Shown here: one piece after another, positions 36,010-45,017 of the stretch
Numbering within the stretch: position 1 is the stretch's first letter
Layout of the letters: each line of letters starts with the position of its first letter
Source: an uncultured Myxococcales bacterium
GTDB taxonomy: Bacteria; Myxococcota_A; UBA9042
Assembly (NCBI GenBank): GCA_903896545.1
Contig: CAITYF010000029.1
Coordinates: forward strand, 1 to 64,000
Reading direction: 5' to 3'
DNA length: 64,000 bases
The notes under the pieces: model-generated
The model's database searches: none
The model's input: the letters and a program-made list of their open reading frames with translations, nothing else
What the model was told of the DNA's origin: nothing
Made by a program: the position numbers and the translations under genes

Positions 36010-36393
36010 ATGAAAACAGTCATTCGCCTGCGCATGTCAAGCCACGATGCACACTACGGCGGTCAACTGGTCGATGGCGCACGCATTCTGGGACTTTTTG
36101 GCGACGTTGCGACCGAGCTGCTGATCCTGCACGACGGCGATGAAGGCCTGTTCCGCGCCTACGACAACGTCGAGTTCTTGGCGCCCGTGCGCGCCGGCGA
36201 CTACATCGAGGCAGAAGGCGAAATCGTCGCCGTGGGTAAGACCAGCCGGAAAATGACGTTTGTGGCCCGCAAGGTCATCAGCGCGCGGCCAGACATCAGC
36301 GAATCTGCCGCCGACGTGCTCGATCCGCCCATCGTCGTCGTACGCGCGAGTGGGACCTGCGTCGTGCCGCTCGACCTCCAGCGAAAAGGGTAG
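36010..36393 (+). CDS. kal: 3-aminobutyryl-CoA ammonia-lyase (Kal)-like hotdog protein
   Basis: The protein has 127 residues from ATG 36010 with GGAGG just ahead. The sequence [19 protein letters not shown] and the later [14 protein letters not shown]-x-S-R match hotdog-fold 3-aminobutyryl-CoA ammonia-lyases. These remove ammonia from L-3-aminobutyryl-CoA to give crotonyl-CoA in lysine fermentation. Only three bases separate it from kce, as in the lysine-fermentation clusters of anaerobes. The other pathway genes (kamA, kamDE, kdd) are not in the window. The call rests on the family-typical sequence and on the partner gene. Confidence 0.8.
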   Translation: MKTVIRLRMSSHDAHYGGQLVDGARILGLFGDVATELLILHDGDEGLFRAYDNVEFLAPVRAGDYIEAEGEIVAVGKTSRKMTFVARKVISARPDISESAADVLDPPIVVVRASGTCVVPLDLQRKG

Positions 36394-36396
36394 CCC

Positions 36397-37212
36397 ATGC
36401 AGCCGCTGATGATCACGGCCGCGATCTGCGGCGCCGAAGTCTTTCGCAGCGACACGCCCTATGTGCCCTACACGCCGCGTGAACTGGCCGAAGAGACGGT
36501 TCGCTGCCGGGCAGCCGGCGCGACGATGGTCCACCTGCACATGCGGGAAGCCGACGGTGCGCCAAGCCAACGCGCCGAGCTTTTTGCCGAAACGGTCGCG
36601 CTCATCAAGTCGGCGGGCTGCGACATCGTACTGCAGTTCTCCACGGGCGGTGCCGTCGGCATGACGGTGGATCAACGGGCCGACGCGCTCAGGCTGCGCC
36701 CGGACATGGCCACGCTGACGACGGGCTCGGTGAACTTTGGCGAAGACGTGTTTCTGAACAGCCCGCCGATGATCCGCGCGATCGCAGCCCGTCAACGGGA
36801 ATTCGGCGTGCGTCCTGAGGTCGAATGCTTTGACTCCGGGATGGTCGATGCCGCGCTGCGTCTGATGAAGGACGGCCTGCTGGATTTGCCGGGGCACTTC
36901 AACTTCGTCCTCGGCATGGCTGGCGGAATGGGCGGCACGACGGCGCACCTCGACTTTTTACGGACGCTGCTGCCCGAAGGCGCGACTTGGTCCGTCGCGG
37001 GAATTGGGCGATTTGAGCTGCCCCTCGCGGCGCACGCGATCGCGGTGGGCGGACACGTGCGCGTTGGGCTGGAGGACAACCTTTACGTGCAGAAGGGCGT
37101 CCTGGCCAAAGGCTCCTACGAGCTGGTCGCGGCGGTCGCGGCGATGGCGAAGGAAGCCGGACGGCCGCTGGCGACGATCGCGCAGGCGAGAGCCCTGCTG
37201 CGCTTGAACTAA
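36397..37212 (+). CDS. kce: 3-keto-5-aminohexanoate cleavage enzyme (Kce, BKACE family)
   Basis: The protein has 271 residues, the family's usual size. Zinc ligands H46 and H48 lie in the VHLHMRE motif and the likely third ligand is E226 in G-L-E-D-N. Kce condenses 3-keto-5-aminohexanoate with acetyl-CoA to give acetoacetate and 3-aminobutyryl-CoA. The latter is the substrate of Kal, encoded just upstream. The BKACE family also holds other beta-keto acid cleavage enzymes, but the kal partner favours Kce. Confidence 0.85.
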   Translation: MQPLMITAAICGAEVFRSDTPYVPYTPRELAEETVRCRAAGATMVHLHMREADGAPSQRAELFAETVALIKSAGCDIVLQFSTGGAVGMTVDQRADALRLRPDMATLTTGSVNFGEDVFLNSPPMIRAIAARQREFGVRPEVECFDSGMVDAALRLMKDGLLDLPGHFNFVLGMAGGMGGTTAHLDFLRTLLPEGATWSVAGIGRFELPLAAHAIAVGGHVRVGLEDNLYVQKGVLAKGSYELVAAVAAMAKEAGRPLATIAQARALLRLN

Positions 37213-37221
37213 CAACGGATT

Positions 37222-38652
37222 TCAGTGTCCCGCAACTTTCGGGTACTTGACCTTCAGCTTGTCGATCCACTTCAGCGAATCCGGGTCATCGGGCAAGTCC
37301 TGACCCATTCCGACCATTTCCAGTTCGACCGTGTTGGCGTCCTTGGGGATCGTCACCCCCGAATCGATATCGAGCGTCACACGCTGCATCCGCGCGCGCA
37401 GGGCCGCCAATTGGTGGTCGATAATTTCGCGCGTTTCCTTGGTCAGCTTGAGCGGCGCATGCGGGTCACCCGCCTGATCGATCTGCGCTTGCAACGACTG
37501 CACCTGCGTCGCCAGTTCGGCACGTTGCGCGTTCAGCGCAGCGGTCATGTTCGCGGCATACAAGTGGCCACTCCCACGCACGGAAATCGTCACGAGGCCC
37601 ATGTATTTGCCTTTGGTGAACGTGTCCGAGAAGAATCCTTCACCGTTCGCCAACAGTTCCGTCGTCAGATCCATGTTGACCGAGCCCAGCACCAGGTCGA
37701 TGCCCTTCACTTGCGACATCAACGAGTCCACTTCCATGCGCGACAGCTGACTCAGCACCACAATGAGCTGGCAGCCCTGCTCGCGCAGCTCTTTCACCAC
37801 CGTGCCCGCGACCAGATTGGGCGCTTCGACATGCAGCGCGTTCTCGCTCAGCGTGTGCACGACGTCCATCGGCTGGCCGGTAATCAGGCCGAAAACGCCG
37901 ACCTTGACCGGCCCAACTTGTTTGATCAAGACGCGTTGGAAGGCCGACTTGCCGCTTGAATCGTACAAATTCGCCGAGAGCAGCGGGATGTGATGCGCCG
38001 CCGCCAGACGTCGCAGGTCGGCCAGCCCCAAGGCGAGTTCGTGCGCGCCCACGTTCAGACCGGCATAGCCGGCGCGCGCCATGGACCGCAAGAAGACGTC
38101 CGCGCGCGCCACGGCTTCCCCCGGACGGTCCACGGTATTGGGCACGTTGGGCACCATCAGGCCGCCGACGTCAAACGCCAAAGTATTGGGGCGTCCTTGG
38201 GTCTGTTGCATCCACCAGCGAACGCGCTTGGCCAGACCGCCCAGCGGGTTGTGGGCACAGCCACACGGGTCGGTATCGCCCACTGCGCCGCCGGAGAAGC
38301 CGATCCGGACCTGCTGGGACGGCGGCACTTCAGGAAGCTCCGGACCCGGCGCTTTTTCCGCGGGCGGTTCAGGGGCCAAAGTCTCCGGGGGCGCGCCATT
38401 CAGAATCGGCGGCGGCGGCACACCGCGGCTCTGCGCTTGCGCAGCTTCCATTTCTTTGGGAACCAACATCGCTTCGGCCAAAATCGCACGGTGCGTCGCC
38501 TCGGCTTCCACCATACCCGACGTCAACACGCGGTATTGCTTAGCCGCTGGTTGCGCGGGACGGCCCGGCTGGAACCGGTGCCACAGACCGCCAGCAACCG
38601 CCACCAACGCGACGATCAACAGGCCCACCGTCACTTTGCTCCGCCGATCCAT
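37222..38652 (-). CDS. Membrane-anchored UshA-like periplasmic protein, no heme domain
   Basis: 476 residues from ATG 38652, which is preceded by a weak GAGAG. An N-terminal membrane anchor (~7-24: V-G-L-L-I-V-A-L-V-A-V-A-G-G-L-W) is followed by a Pro-rich stretch and then an UshA/5'-nucleotidase-like domain with D-P-C-G-C-A near 140, N-V-G-A-H-E-L near 230, and a helical C-terminal segment. Its closest relation in the window is the lipoprotein at 4588-6240, which shares the C-G-C/G-G-h-x-R pattern but carries four hemes instead of a membrane anchor. It is convergent with kce. The substrate is unknown. Confidence 0.75.
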   Translation of the reverse strand: MDRRSKVTVGLLIVALVAVAGGLWHRFQPGRPAQPAAKQYRVLTSGMVEAEATHRAILAEAMLVPKEMEAAQAQSRGVPPPPILNGAPPETLAPEPPAEKAPGPELPEVPPSQQVRIGFSGGAVGDTDPCGCAHNPLGGLAKRVRWWMQQTQGRPNTLAFDVGGLMVPNVPNTVDRPGEAVARADVFLRSMARAGYAGLNVGAHELALGLADLRRLAAAHHIPLLSANLYDSSGKSAFQRVLIKQVGPVKVGVFGLITGQPMDVVHTLSENALHVEAPNLVAGTVVKELREQGCQLIVVLSQLSRMEVDSLMSQVKGIDLVLGSVNMDLTTELLANGEGFFSDTFTKGKYMGLVTISVRGSGHLYAANMTAALNAQRAELATQVQSLQAQIDQAGDPHAPLKLTKETREIIDHQLAALRARMQRVTLDIDSGVTIPKDANTVELEMVGMGQDLPDDPDSLKWIDKLKVKYPKVAGH

Positions 38653-38793
38653 GCTTGCGCTCTCCGCTTGCGCGCCGTTGCCACGCCAAGTCGCTGGCAC
38701 GTTAGCATCGGCTTGGGACTGTCGCAATTGACCGAACGCCAAGTGCCCGCTAACGTTTGCGCCCCCGCGACCCTGCGGCGATCGTTGCGCGCC

Positions 38794-40308
38794 ATGCAAG
38801 AACACTTCGACCGCAAACGCAACCGCACGTGGGCATTGGCGATTTTCGTCGGGTCACTGCTCATTTACGGCGCGGTCTGCGGCCAGACGCTGCTGGAGCC
38901 TTCGCCGCATTTCCACTTCACGGACATGGCCGAGTCGTTCCTGCACGGGCGCCTCGACACCGACACGCCGCGTCGCACCGCGGGGCAGAAACCGCAGCCG
39001 AATGACCCGCCAGGCTTGCAAGACGCCGTGAATCGCCAGTTGAAAGGCAGCGGCTGGAACGATTGGGCCAGCTACCGCGTGCTGACGCTGCGCGGCGGTG
39101 AAGTCGTCAAGGGCGTGTTCCCGTGGAAGGACGTGCCGGGACCGCGGCAACACGAATTCCACACCCTCGACGGTCGCTTGATGATCATCGACGTCGATCG
39201 CGATCTCAAGGTCGGCTGCGATCCGAAGCAGAAGTGGCGCAAGTGCGACGATGTCATCTACCAGATCTCGTTCCCGCCCTTCCCCGCCGTCGTCATGATG
39301 CCGCTGGCGAAAATTTGGCACTATCGCGCCAACGACGTGCTCGTGACGGTTCTCTTCGCCGCGCTCTCAGCGCTCCTCACGTGGCTCTGGCTGGCGCGGC
39401 TGCGGCGCGAAGAACTGATCACGCACGACACCGCCGATCGCGCGTGGCTGACCGCATTTCTGGCGTTTGGAACGGCGACTTTCTTCGTTTCGGCGCACGC
39501 GTCGGTCTGGTTCACGGCGCTTGTCATCGGCATGACGCTGCATCTGGGCTACTTGCTCGCAGCGGAGGGCGGTCGGCGTCCGTTTCTGGCCGGTGTGCTG
39601 CTGGGTCTGGGCGTGGCGACGCGAACACCGCTGCTGTTCGCCGGGCTGTTCCTGCCGCTGGAAGTGCTGTTCCCCGACGGACGGTGGCTCGGCGGTCAAG
39701 GCAAGTCAGCGATTCCAGAGGCGTTCAAGAAGCTCGCGCTCTACGCGATTCCGCTGGCGCTCATTGGCGGCGTTCTGGCGTGGTTCAACTGGGCGCGCTG
39801 GGAAAACCCCGGTGAATTTGGTCACCTCTACCTGCTGGAAGGCACACGCGGACCGACCCGCGAGCACGGACTTTTCTCGTTTACGTTCCTGAATCACAAC
39901 TTGGGCACCGCGCTCCTGAACATGCCGCAGTTCGTCGCAGACACGCCGGTCGTGCTGATCACGCGTCACGGTCTCGGTCTGCTCACGTCGAGTCCGGCGT
40001 TCCTCGCACTTCTGGCGCAGCGTCCGACCTCAGCACCGCAGGAATCGTCCCGCAGCGCCGCGCTTTCCCGCCACCTGATGTGGTCCGTTGCCGCAGTCGC
40101 AATTCCCGGCCTTTTCTACCAAAACGACGGCTGGCAGCAGTTTTCCTACCGCTTCGCGATGGACTTTCTGCCGCCCCTGCTGGGCATCCTCGCGCTGCGC
40201 CTGCCGGTGCTCAACCGCAAGGTCAAGGCGCTGATCGTGCTTTCCGTGGTGATTCAACTGTTTGGTGCGATTACCTTTGGTCGCGCGGAACAATTTTACT
40301 ACGACTGA
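38794..40308 (+). CDS. Polytopic membrane protein, function unknown
   Basis: 504 residues from ATG 38794; a longer upstream frame overlaps the neighbouring gene and lacks a membrane profile. There are roughly ten hydrophobic segments, including ~12-30 and several pairs from ~165 onwards. A long loop after the first segment (~35-165) carries basic and acidic patches. The pattern resembles GT-C-type or EpsG-like glycosyltransferases and oligosaccharide transporters, but I see no D-x-D near the first loop that would settle this. It is divergent from the UshA-like gene; 141 bases separate the starts. A related membrane protein is cut by the right edge. Confidence 0.55.
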   Translation: MQEHFDRKRNRTWALAIFVGSLLIYGAVCGQTLLEPSPHFHFTDMAESFLHGRLDTDTPRRTAGQKPQPNDPPGLQDAVNRQLKGSGWNDWASYRVLTLRGGEVVKGVFPWKDVPGPRQHEFHTLDGRLMIIDVDRDLKVGCDPKQKWRKCDDVIYQISFPPFPAVVMMPLAKIWHYRANDVLVTVLFAALSALLTWLWLARLRREELITHDTADRAWLTAFLAFGTATFFVSAHASVWFTALVIGMTLHLGYLLAAEGGRRPFLAGVLLGLGVATRTPLLFAGLFLPLEVLFPDGRWLGGQGKSAIPEAFKKLALYAIPLALIGGVLAWFNWARWENPGEFGHLYLLEGTRGPTREHGLFSFTFLNHNLGTALLNMPQFVADTPVVLITRHGLGLLTSSPAFLALLAQRPTSAPQESSRSAALSRHLMWSVAAVAIPGLFYQNDGWQQFSYRFAMDFLPPLLGILALRLPVLNRKVKALIVLSVVIQLFGAITFGRAEQFYYD

Positions 40309-40353
40309 TGTTGTACTGCGTCGCAGCCCTACCCGACGTCCGAGGCAAAGTTT

Positions 40354-41727
40354 ATGTCCGCTCCGCAGAAATCTGGTCCGACCCCGCCCGTCACGTCCGT
40401 GCAAGATTGCGTCGACTGGGTGCTGAGTGGCGCGCGGGCGCCGAAGGACTTCAAAATCGGCACGGAATTCGAGCGTTTTGCGCTGGGACCCGACGGGCTG
40501 ACGCTGCCGTATGAAGGTCACGCGTCGATTCACACGCTGCTCACGCGGCTGGCGGATCGCCACGGCTGGACGCCGTATCTGGAAGCGGGCAAGCCGATCG
40601 CGCTGACGCGTGGCATGGCGTCGATTTCTCTGGAACCCGCCGGGCAATTTGAGCTGTCCGGCGCGCCGTTCGCGACCGTGGCTGAGATGCGCGCGGAGCT
40701 GGATCAGCACTTGCTGGAGCTGGCGGACGTGACGTCCGACCTGGGCATCACGCTCTCCCACATCGGCTTTAACCCGGTGAACACCGTGGAGAATTGCCAT
40801 CGCATGCCCAAGAGCCGCTACGGCATCATGCGGCGGATCATGCCGATGGTGGGCACGCTGGGCTTGGACATGATGCACCTGACGTGTACGGTGCAGACGA
40901 ACATGGACTTTTCGTCGGGCGCGGAAGCGATGGAGATGATGCGGCTGGGGCACCTGCTCTCGCCGGTTCTGGTGGCGCTCTATGCCAACTCCCCGATTCG
41001 CCACGGCAAAGACAGCGGTTACGCGACGTTCCGCGCACACTTGTGGACAGACGTGGACAACGCACGCTGCGACGTGAGCAAGTTCGTCTTTGAACGGAGC
41101 GCAACGATTGAAGATTACGTGCAGTGGTGCTGGGACGTGCCGATGTACTTCCTCGACATTGCGCATGAAGATGGCTCGCACGGTCACCAGGAGCTTTTTG
41201 ACGCGCCGATGACGTTCCGGCAGTTCTTTGAGCGCGGTTTTGGCGATCGCCGTCCGACGATGGCGGACTGGGAACTGCACGCGTCGACGATGTTCCCCGA
41301 CGTGCGGCTCAAGAAGTACCTGGAGCTGCGCCAGTGCGACGTCGTGCCCGCCGAGGCGCTGCCGTCTTTGGTCGCGCTGACAAAGGGGATTTTCTACAGT
41401 CCGGATGCGCGCAAAGAAGTGATGACGCTGCTGCGGGACGGCGATGCGACGGTGAACCGCGCGGGACTCCGAGCGTTGGCGGCGAAGGACGCGCTGGGCG
41501 GCGTGCAGGGCGAGTGGAATCTGCGGGAACTGTCGGCGGAAGTGCTGAAGATCGCGCGAACGAGCCTCGCCCAGCAGTTTGCTGCGAGCGGTGTCGACGG
41601 AAAGGCTTCGGAATCGCTGGATATTTTGGATGAAATCGTGGCTGGTCAACGACCGCAGTTTTGGCAGACCGTTCGTGATCGCTGGAACCAGAACCCGACG
41701 TTTACAGCGCTGAAGGATTGGCCGTAG
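40354..41727 (+). CDS. gshA: Glutamate-cysteine ligase, GCS2/plant type
   Basis: The protein has 457 residues, typical for this branch. FKIGTEFERF near residue 35 and the distal Q-T-N-M-D-F motif fit the fold; the usual L-E-P-A-G-Q-F-E-L and G-Y-x-T-F-R-x-H motifs are present. The enzyme makes gamma-glutamylcysteine, the first and rate-limiting step of glutathione synthesis. No gshB lies next to it. Its start is 46 bases after the polytopic membrane protein. Some relatives (EgtA) serve ergothioneine synthesis, so the exact role could differ. Confidence 0.85.
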   Translation: MSAPQKSGPTPPVTSVQDCVDWVLSGARAPKDFKIGTEFERFALGPDGLTLPYEGHASIHTLLTRLADRHGWTPYLEAGKPIALTRGMASISLEPAGQFELSGAPFATVAEMRAELDQHLLELADVTSDLGITLSHIGFNPVNTVENCHRMPKSRYGIMRRIMPMVGTLGLDMMHLTCTVQTNMDFSSGAEAMEMMRLGHLLSPVLVALYANSPIRHGKDSGYATFRAHLWTDVDNARCDVSKFVFERSATIEDYVQWCWDVPMYFLDIAHEDGSHGHQELFDAPMTFRQFFERGFGDRRPTMADWELHASTMFPDVRLKKYLELRQCDVVPAEALPSLVALTKGIFYSPDARKEVMTLLRDGDATVNRAGLRALAAKDALGGVQGEWNLRELSAEVLKIARTSLAQQFAASGVDGKASESLDILDEIVAGQRPQFWQTVRDRWNQNPTFTALKDWP

Positions 41728-41733
41728 GCGCGG

Positions 41734-42351
41734 CTACTGCGCCTGCGTGTGGATCAACGCGATCGCATCCAAATCAAACCCGGCGCTCGGCGGTTCGGTC
41801 GGATTGTGCCCTGAATCGCGAATCCGCACGTAGCGCGCTTGCGTGACCGTCACGTCCGCCAAATCAAAGGCATCACCGCCAGCGCGATCCGGGTCGGTCG
41901 GGTCAATGCCGTTATCCGGGTTAGACAGCACGGCATGCACGCCCGCGCAGCCAGGATAGCCGCCCGCTTTGTCGTCCGCGTGACACGGCCACTCGTGCCA
42001 GGTCACGCCGTCCTCGCTCACCGCGACGACGCCAGTTTCCTGCCATCCGGTGAACGCGTTCTCAAAGACGATCAAGTCGGGGCCCGGCCCGTCGATCAGC
42101 CGCAGACCGTCAAACGCCAGCACGATCTCGCCGTTCACGCCCAGGGACACCACGTCCATGCTGCCGCCCGCGGTCCCGTTGCCTTGTGGCGGACCGAGCA
42201 CGACACCGGGCATCTTGTCCTGACCAAACGTGCCGCCCGCGCCGGGCTTGAACGACACCACGCGGTTGGCAAACGGCGCAATTGCGTCGTCAGCTGCGGT
42301 CGCGGTCGCACAGCCAGCCAGCAGAAACAGCCACAGCCCTGCCTTTTTCAT
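41734..42351 (-). CDS. Lipoprotein with a lectin-like secreted domain
   Basis: 205 residues with lipobox L-L-A-G-C at 14. The mature protein is beta-rich, with S-L-G-V-N-G-E-I-V-L-A-F-D, G-P-G-P-D-L-I-V-F-E-N-A-F and W-H-E-W-P-C; these resemble a family of extracellular domains with a discoidin-like fold found in bacterial cell-surface proteins. Its start overlaps the preceding gene's stop by four bases (ATGA). A function in surface binding is plausible but unproven. Confidence 0.6.
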   Translation of the reverse strand: MKKAGLWLFLLAGCATATAADDAIAPFANRVVSFKPGAGGTFGQDKMPGVVLGPPQGNGTAGGSMDVVSLGVNGEIVLAFDGLRLIDGPGPDLIVFENAFTGWQETGVVAVSEDGVTWHEWPCHADDKAGGYPGCAGVHAVLSNPDNGIDPTDPDRAGGDAFDLADVTVTQARYVRIRDSGHNPTEPPSAGFDLDAIALIHTQAQ

Positions 42352-43133
42352 TGCGGCGTCAACTTCGTCCAGGCAAAGCCGGCGCAGCCGGACTTCTCCG
42401 GTGCGGCGGAATCCGCCGTTTCTGTCGCGCTTTCAGCCGCCGCCTGCGTGTCTTTGCCGTACGCGACGGTGCAGATGTAGAGCCCGCCAGCGCTGGGCTC
42501 GGTCCAGACGAGCTTGGTGAACTTGTTCGGCGCGTACTTGTCGTCCGCGGGGCTCTGCGTGATCGCGAAGCGCTTGGTGTTGTCGTAGTTGACGATCCAG
42601 CCGACTTCCCAGAACCGGTTCGTGATCACGGGCGCGCCGCCGAAGTTGTCCTTGTATTTGCCGACCACGGCGAGTGGCGCGGTCGCTGTCAACTTCGTCC
42701 ACGGGAATCCGCCGCAGCCCTTGGTGTCTGGCGAGGCGTCGTCCGCGGTCTTCGTCGTTGCGCTGGCGAGATCCGCAGTCGCGAGGCCATAGTCGACGGT
42801 GCAGTAGTAGAACACGCCGTTTTGCGGGGCCGTCCAAACGAGCTTGTTGAATTGCGAGGGGCCGTACTTGTCCGTAGCGCTATTTTGCGTGATCGCGAAC
42901 CGTTTGCCAGCGTCCAGTTGGACGATCGCCATTTCATTCCAAGTTGTTGCCGTGATTTCTTCGTATCCACCCACGCCGCTGGCGAAGACGCCGAAGATCG
43001 CGCTGCTGGACGTGGTGTCGCCCACGTCGGTGCTTCCTGCGTCGTCAGTGCTGCTGCTGGAAGCCGCCGTGGACCCGCACGCAGCGAGTGCGCAGGTGGT
43101 CAAAATTCCAAGAAAAAGGCGAAAGTGAGTCAT
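42348..43133 (-). CDS. Lipoprotein with two tandem repeats
   Basis: 261 residues from ATG 43133; the longer open frame upstream lacks a signal peptide. The lipobox L-A-A-C lies near residue 19. Two homologous units (~50-150 and ~155-260) share K-R-F-A-I-T-Q, D-K-Y-x-P, K-L-V-W-T, C-T-V-x-Y-G and a closing G-C-x-G-F-x-W-T-K-L-T. Each ends in three conserved Cys-containing blocks. No matching named family comes to mind. It shares an operon with the lectin-like lipoprotein gene downstream. Confidence 0.65.
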   Translation of the reverse strand: MTHFRLFLGILTTCALAACGSTAASSSSTDDAGSTDVGDTTSSSAIFGVFASGVGGYEEITATTWNEMAIVQLDAGKRFAITQNSATDKYGPSQFNKLVWTAPQNGVFYYCTVDYGLATADLASATTKTADDASPDTKGCGGFPWTKLTATAPLAVVGKYKDNFGGAPVITNRFWEVGWIVNYDNTKRFAITQSPADDKYAPNKFTKLVWTEPSAGGLYICTVAYGKDTQAAAESATETADSAAPEKSGCAGFAWTKLTPQ

Positions 43134-43520
43134 CGGAACCTCGCGCCAGGCGAAAAACGGGGTCAAGACGCCCCATCGGCTGAACGCGAGGTGGGCCCGC
43201 ACGCGGACCACCCATCGGGACACAAACCGCGCCAAAAGACGCGTATCTGCGAGCCGCTCCCCTTTGGTTGCCCAGACGACAACCACCACGAGGGCGCGAA
43301 AAGCTCTGGGGAGTTCCCGACTTGCGCTCCGGTCCTGGCGGGCCGAAGTGCTCACGGTTGCGGGTCAGCGCCGGATTCGCACCGGACTTCCTCCCAGACC
43401 AAGCGAAAGCCGCCTGACCTGTCCGCGAGGCTACGGAGGTTGCACGCGGCCGTCAAGACAGGGCACCATATCGCTCCTGACCGGGCGCACTGCCGCCTGC
43501 ACGTGAACACGGAGCCGCCG
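43134..43520. other. Divergent gap between lipoprotein and biotin carboxylase genes
   Basis: About 390 bases. The plus-strand frame is open through this region and runs into accC, but it reads as Arg-rich low-complexity sequence with no signature. Promoters of both operons must lie here. I do not see a clear -35/-10 pair. Confidence 0.35.
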
Positions 43521-45008
43521 ATGCCCAAAGTCCTCATCGCCAACCGCGGCGAGATCGCCTGTCGCGTGATCCGCGCGTGCCGGGAACTCGGTTTGGGTAC
43601 CGTCGCGGTCTATTCCGACGCCGATCGCGACGCGCGTCACGTTTGGCTGGCTGATGAAGCCGTGCGTCTGGGGCCGCCACCGTCCAAGGATTCCTACCTG
43701 CGCGGCGATCTCGTGCTGGCTGCGGCCAAGGAAAAAGGCGCGACGCTGATTCACCCTGGCTATGGTTTTCTTTCTGAAAATCACGTCTTTCGCGAGGAAT
43801 GCGACGCTGCGGGCATCACGTTCATCGGCCCCGGCGCCTATGCGATGAAGCAGATGGGCGTGAAGACGACCGCACGTCAGACGATGCACGCTGCGGGTGT
43901 GCCCGTGGTGCCGGGCTCGCTGGAACCCATCGCAACCTTGGAGGAAGCGCAGAAGCTGTGTGACGAGATCGGCTATCCCGTCATGTTGAAAGCAGCTTTT
44001 GGCGGTGGCGGGCGCGGTATTCGCATTTTGCAGTCCGCGACCGAGCTGCCAGCCGGTTTTGAGGGCGCGCAACGCGAGGCCGGCGCGTACTTTGGCGATG
44101 CGACGGTTTACATCGAAAAAGCGATCATCAACCCGCGGCACATCGAGATTCAGGTACTGGCGGACACGCACGGCAACACGATTCACCTGTTTGAGCGCGA
44201 GTGCTCGGTGCAGCGGCGCAATCAGAAGATCATCGAGGAATCGCCGGCGGCGCACTTGAGCCAAGAGACGCGGCTGAAGATGGGCGCGATGGCGGTGCGC
44301 GCAGCACAAGCGGTGCAGTACGTGGGCGCGGGGACGATCGAGTGCCTCGTCGACGCGAACGAGAATTTCTACTTCATGGAGATGAACACGCGCCTGCAGG
44401 TAGAGCATCCGGTGACGGAACTCGCGACGGGCGTGGATCTTGTCTACGAGCAGCTGCGTGTGGCGCTGGGCGAAAAGCTGTCGGTGACGCAAGACGACAT
44501 CGTGCAGCGCGGTCACGCGATCGAGTGCCGAATCTACGCCGAAGATCCGTCGCGCGGGTTTACGCCGGCACCCGGTCCGCTCCTGGTCTACCGCCCGCCG
44601 TTGGGCCCCGGGCTGCGCGTGGACGATGGCTTTGGCGAAGGCGATGAAATTCCGCGGTTCTACGACTCGATGATCGCCAAGCTCTCAGCTTGGGCTCCGG
44701 ATCGCGACCGCGCGATTGCGCGCATGGAAGCGGCGCTCAATCGCTACGAGATCGCCGGTTTTGCCCACAACATTGAGCACTTGCTGCAGGTGCTGGGCAG
44801 TGAGCGCTTCCAAGCGGGACCGTACGACACCGGGCTCGTGGGAACATTGCCGCCACTGCGGACAACGCCGGACGACGACGACTTGGCGAGCGCCTTTGCG
44901 GCGATTTGGACGCACCGGAAACGGCAGGCACAGAAGCCGCAGGCGACCGGTGAAAGCGAAGGGCTGTGGCAACGGACGGCGCGAACGGGCAGCCTGCGGG
45001 CGCGGTAA
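43521..45008 (+). CDS. accC: Biotin carboxylase subunit (AccC-like) of an acyl-CoA carboxylase
   Basis: 495 residues from ATG 43521, with GGAG five bases upstream; this start gives the canonical K-V-L-I-A-N-R-G-E-I-A N-terminus. The ATP-grasp fold is clear: K-A-A-F-G-G-G-G-R-G-I (ATP), H-I-E-I-Q-V, N-T-R-L-Q-V-E-H (catalytic Arg and Glu). It carboxylates the biotin of a carrier protein with bicarbonate and ATP. The C-terminal ~45 residues are longer than in E. coli AccC. A separate carrier gene follows, but no carboxyltransferase gene is near, so the acceptor acyl-CoA is not known. Confidence 0.9.
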   Translation: MPKVLIANRGEIACRVIRACRELGLGTVAVYSDADRDARHVWLADEAVRLGPPPSKDSYLRGDLVLAAAKEKGATLIHPGYGFLSENHVFREECDAAGITFIGPGAYAMKQMGVKTTARQTMHAAGVPVVPGSLEPIATLEEAQKLCDEIGYPVMLKAAFGGGGRGIRILQSATELPAGFEGAQREAGAYFGDATVYIEKAIINPRHIEIQVLADTHGNTIHLFERECSVQRRNQKIIEESPAAHLSQETRLKMGAMAVRAAQAVQYVGAGTIECLVDANENFYFMEMNTRLQVEHPVTELATGVDLVYEQLRVALGEKLSVTQDDIVQRGHAIECRIYAEDPSRGFTPAPGPLLVYRPPLGPGLRVDDGFGEGDEIPRFYDSMIAKLSAWAPDRDRAIARMEAALNRYEIAGFAHNIEHLLQVLGSERFQAGPYDTGLVGTLPPLRTTPDDDDLASAFAAIWTHRKRQAQKPQATGESEGLWQRTARTGSLRAR

Positions 45009-45017
45009 GGACTGAAG

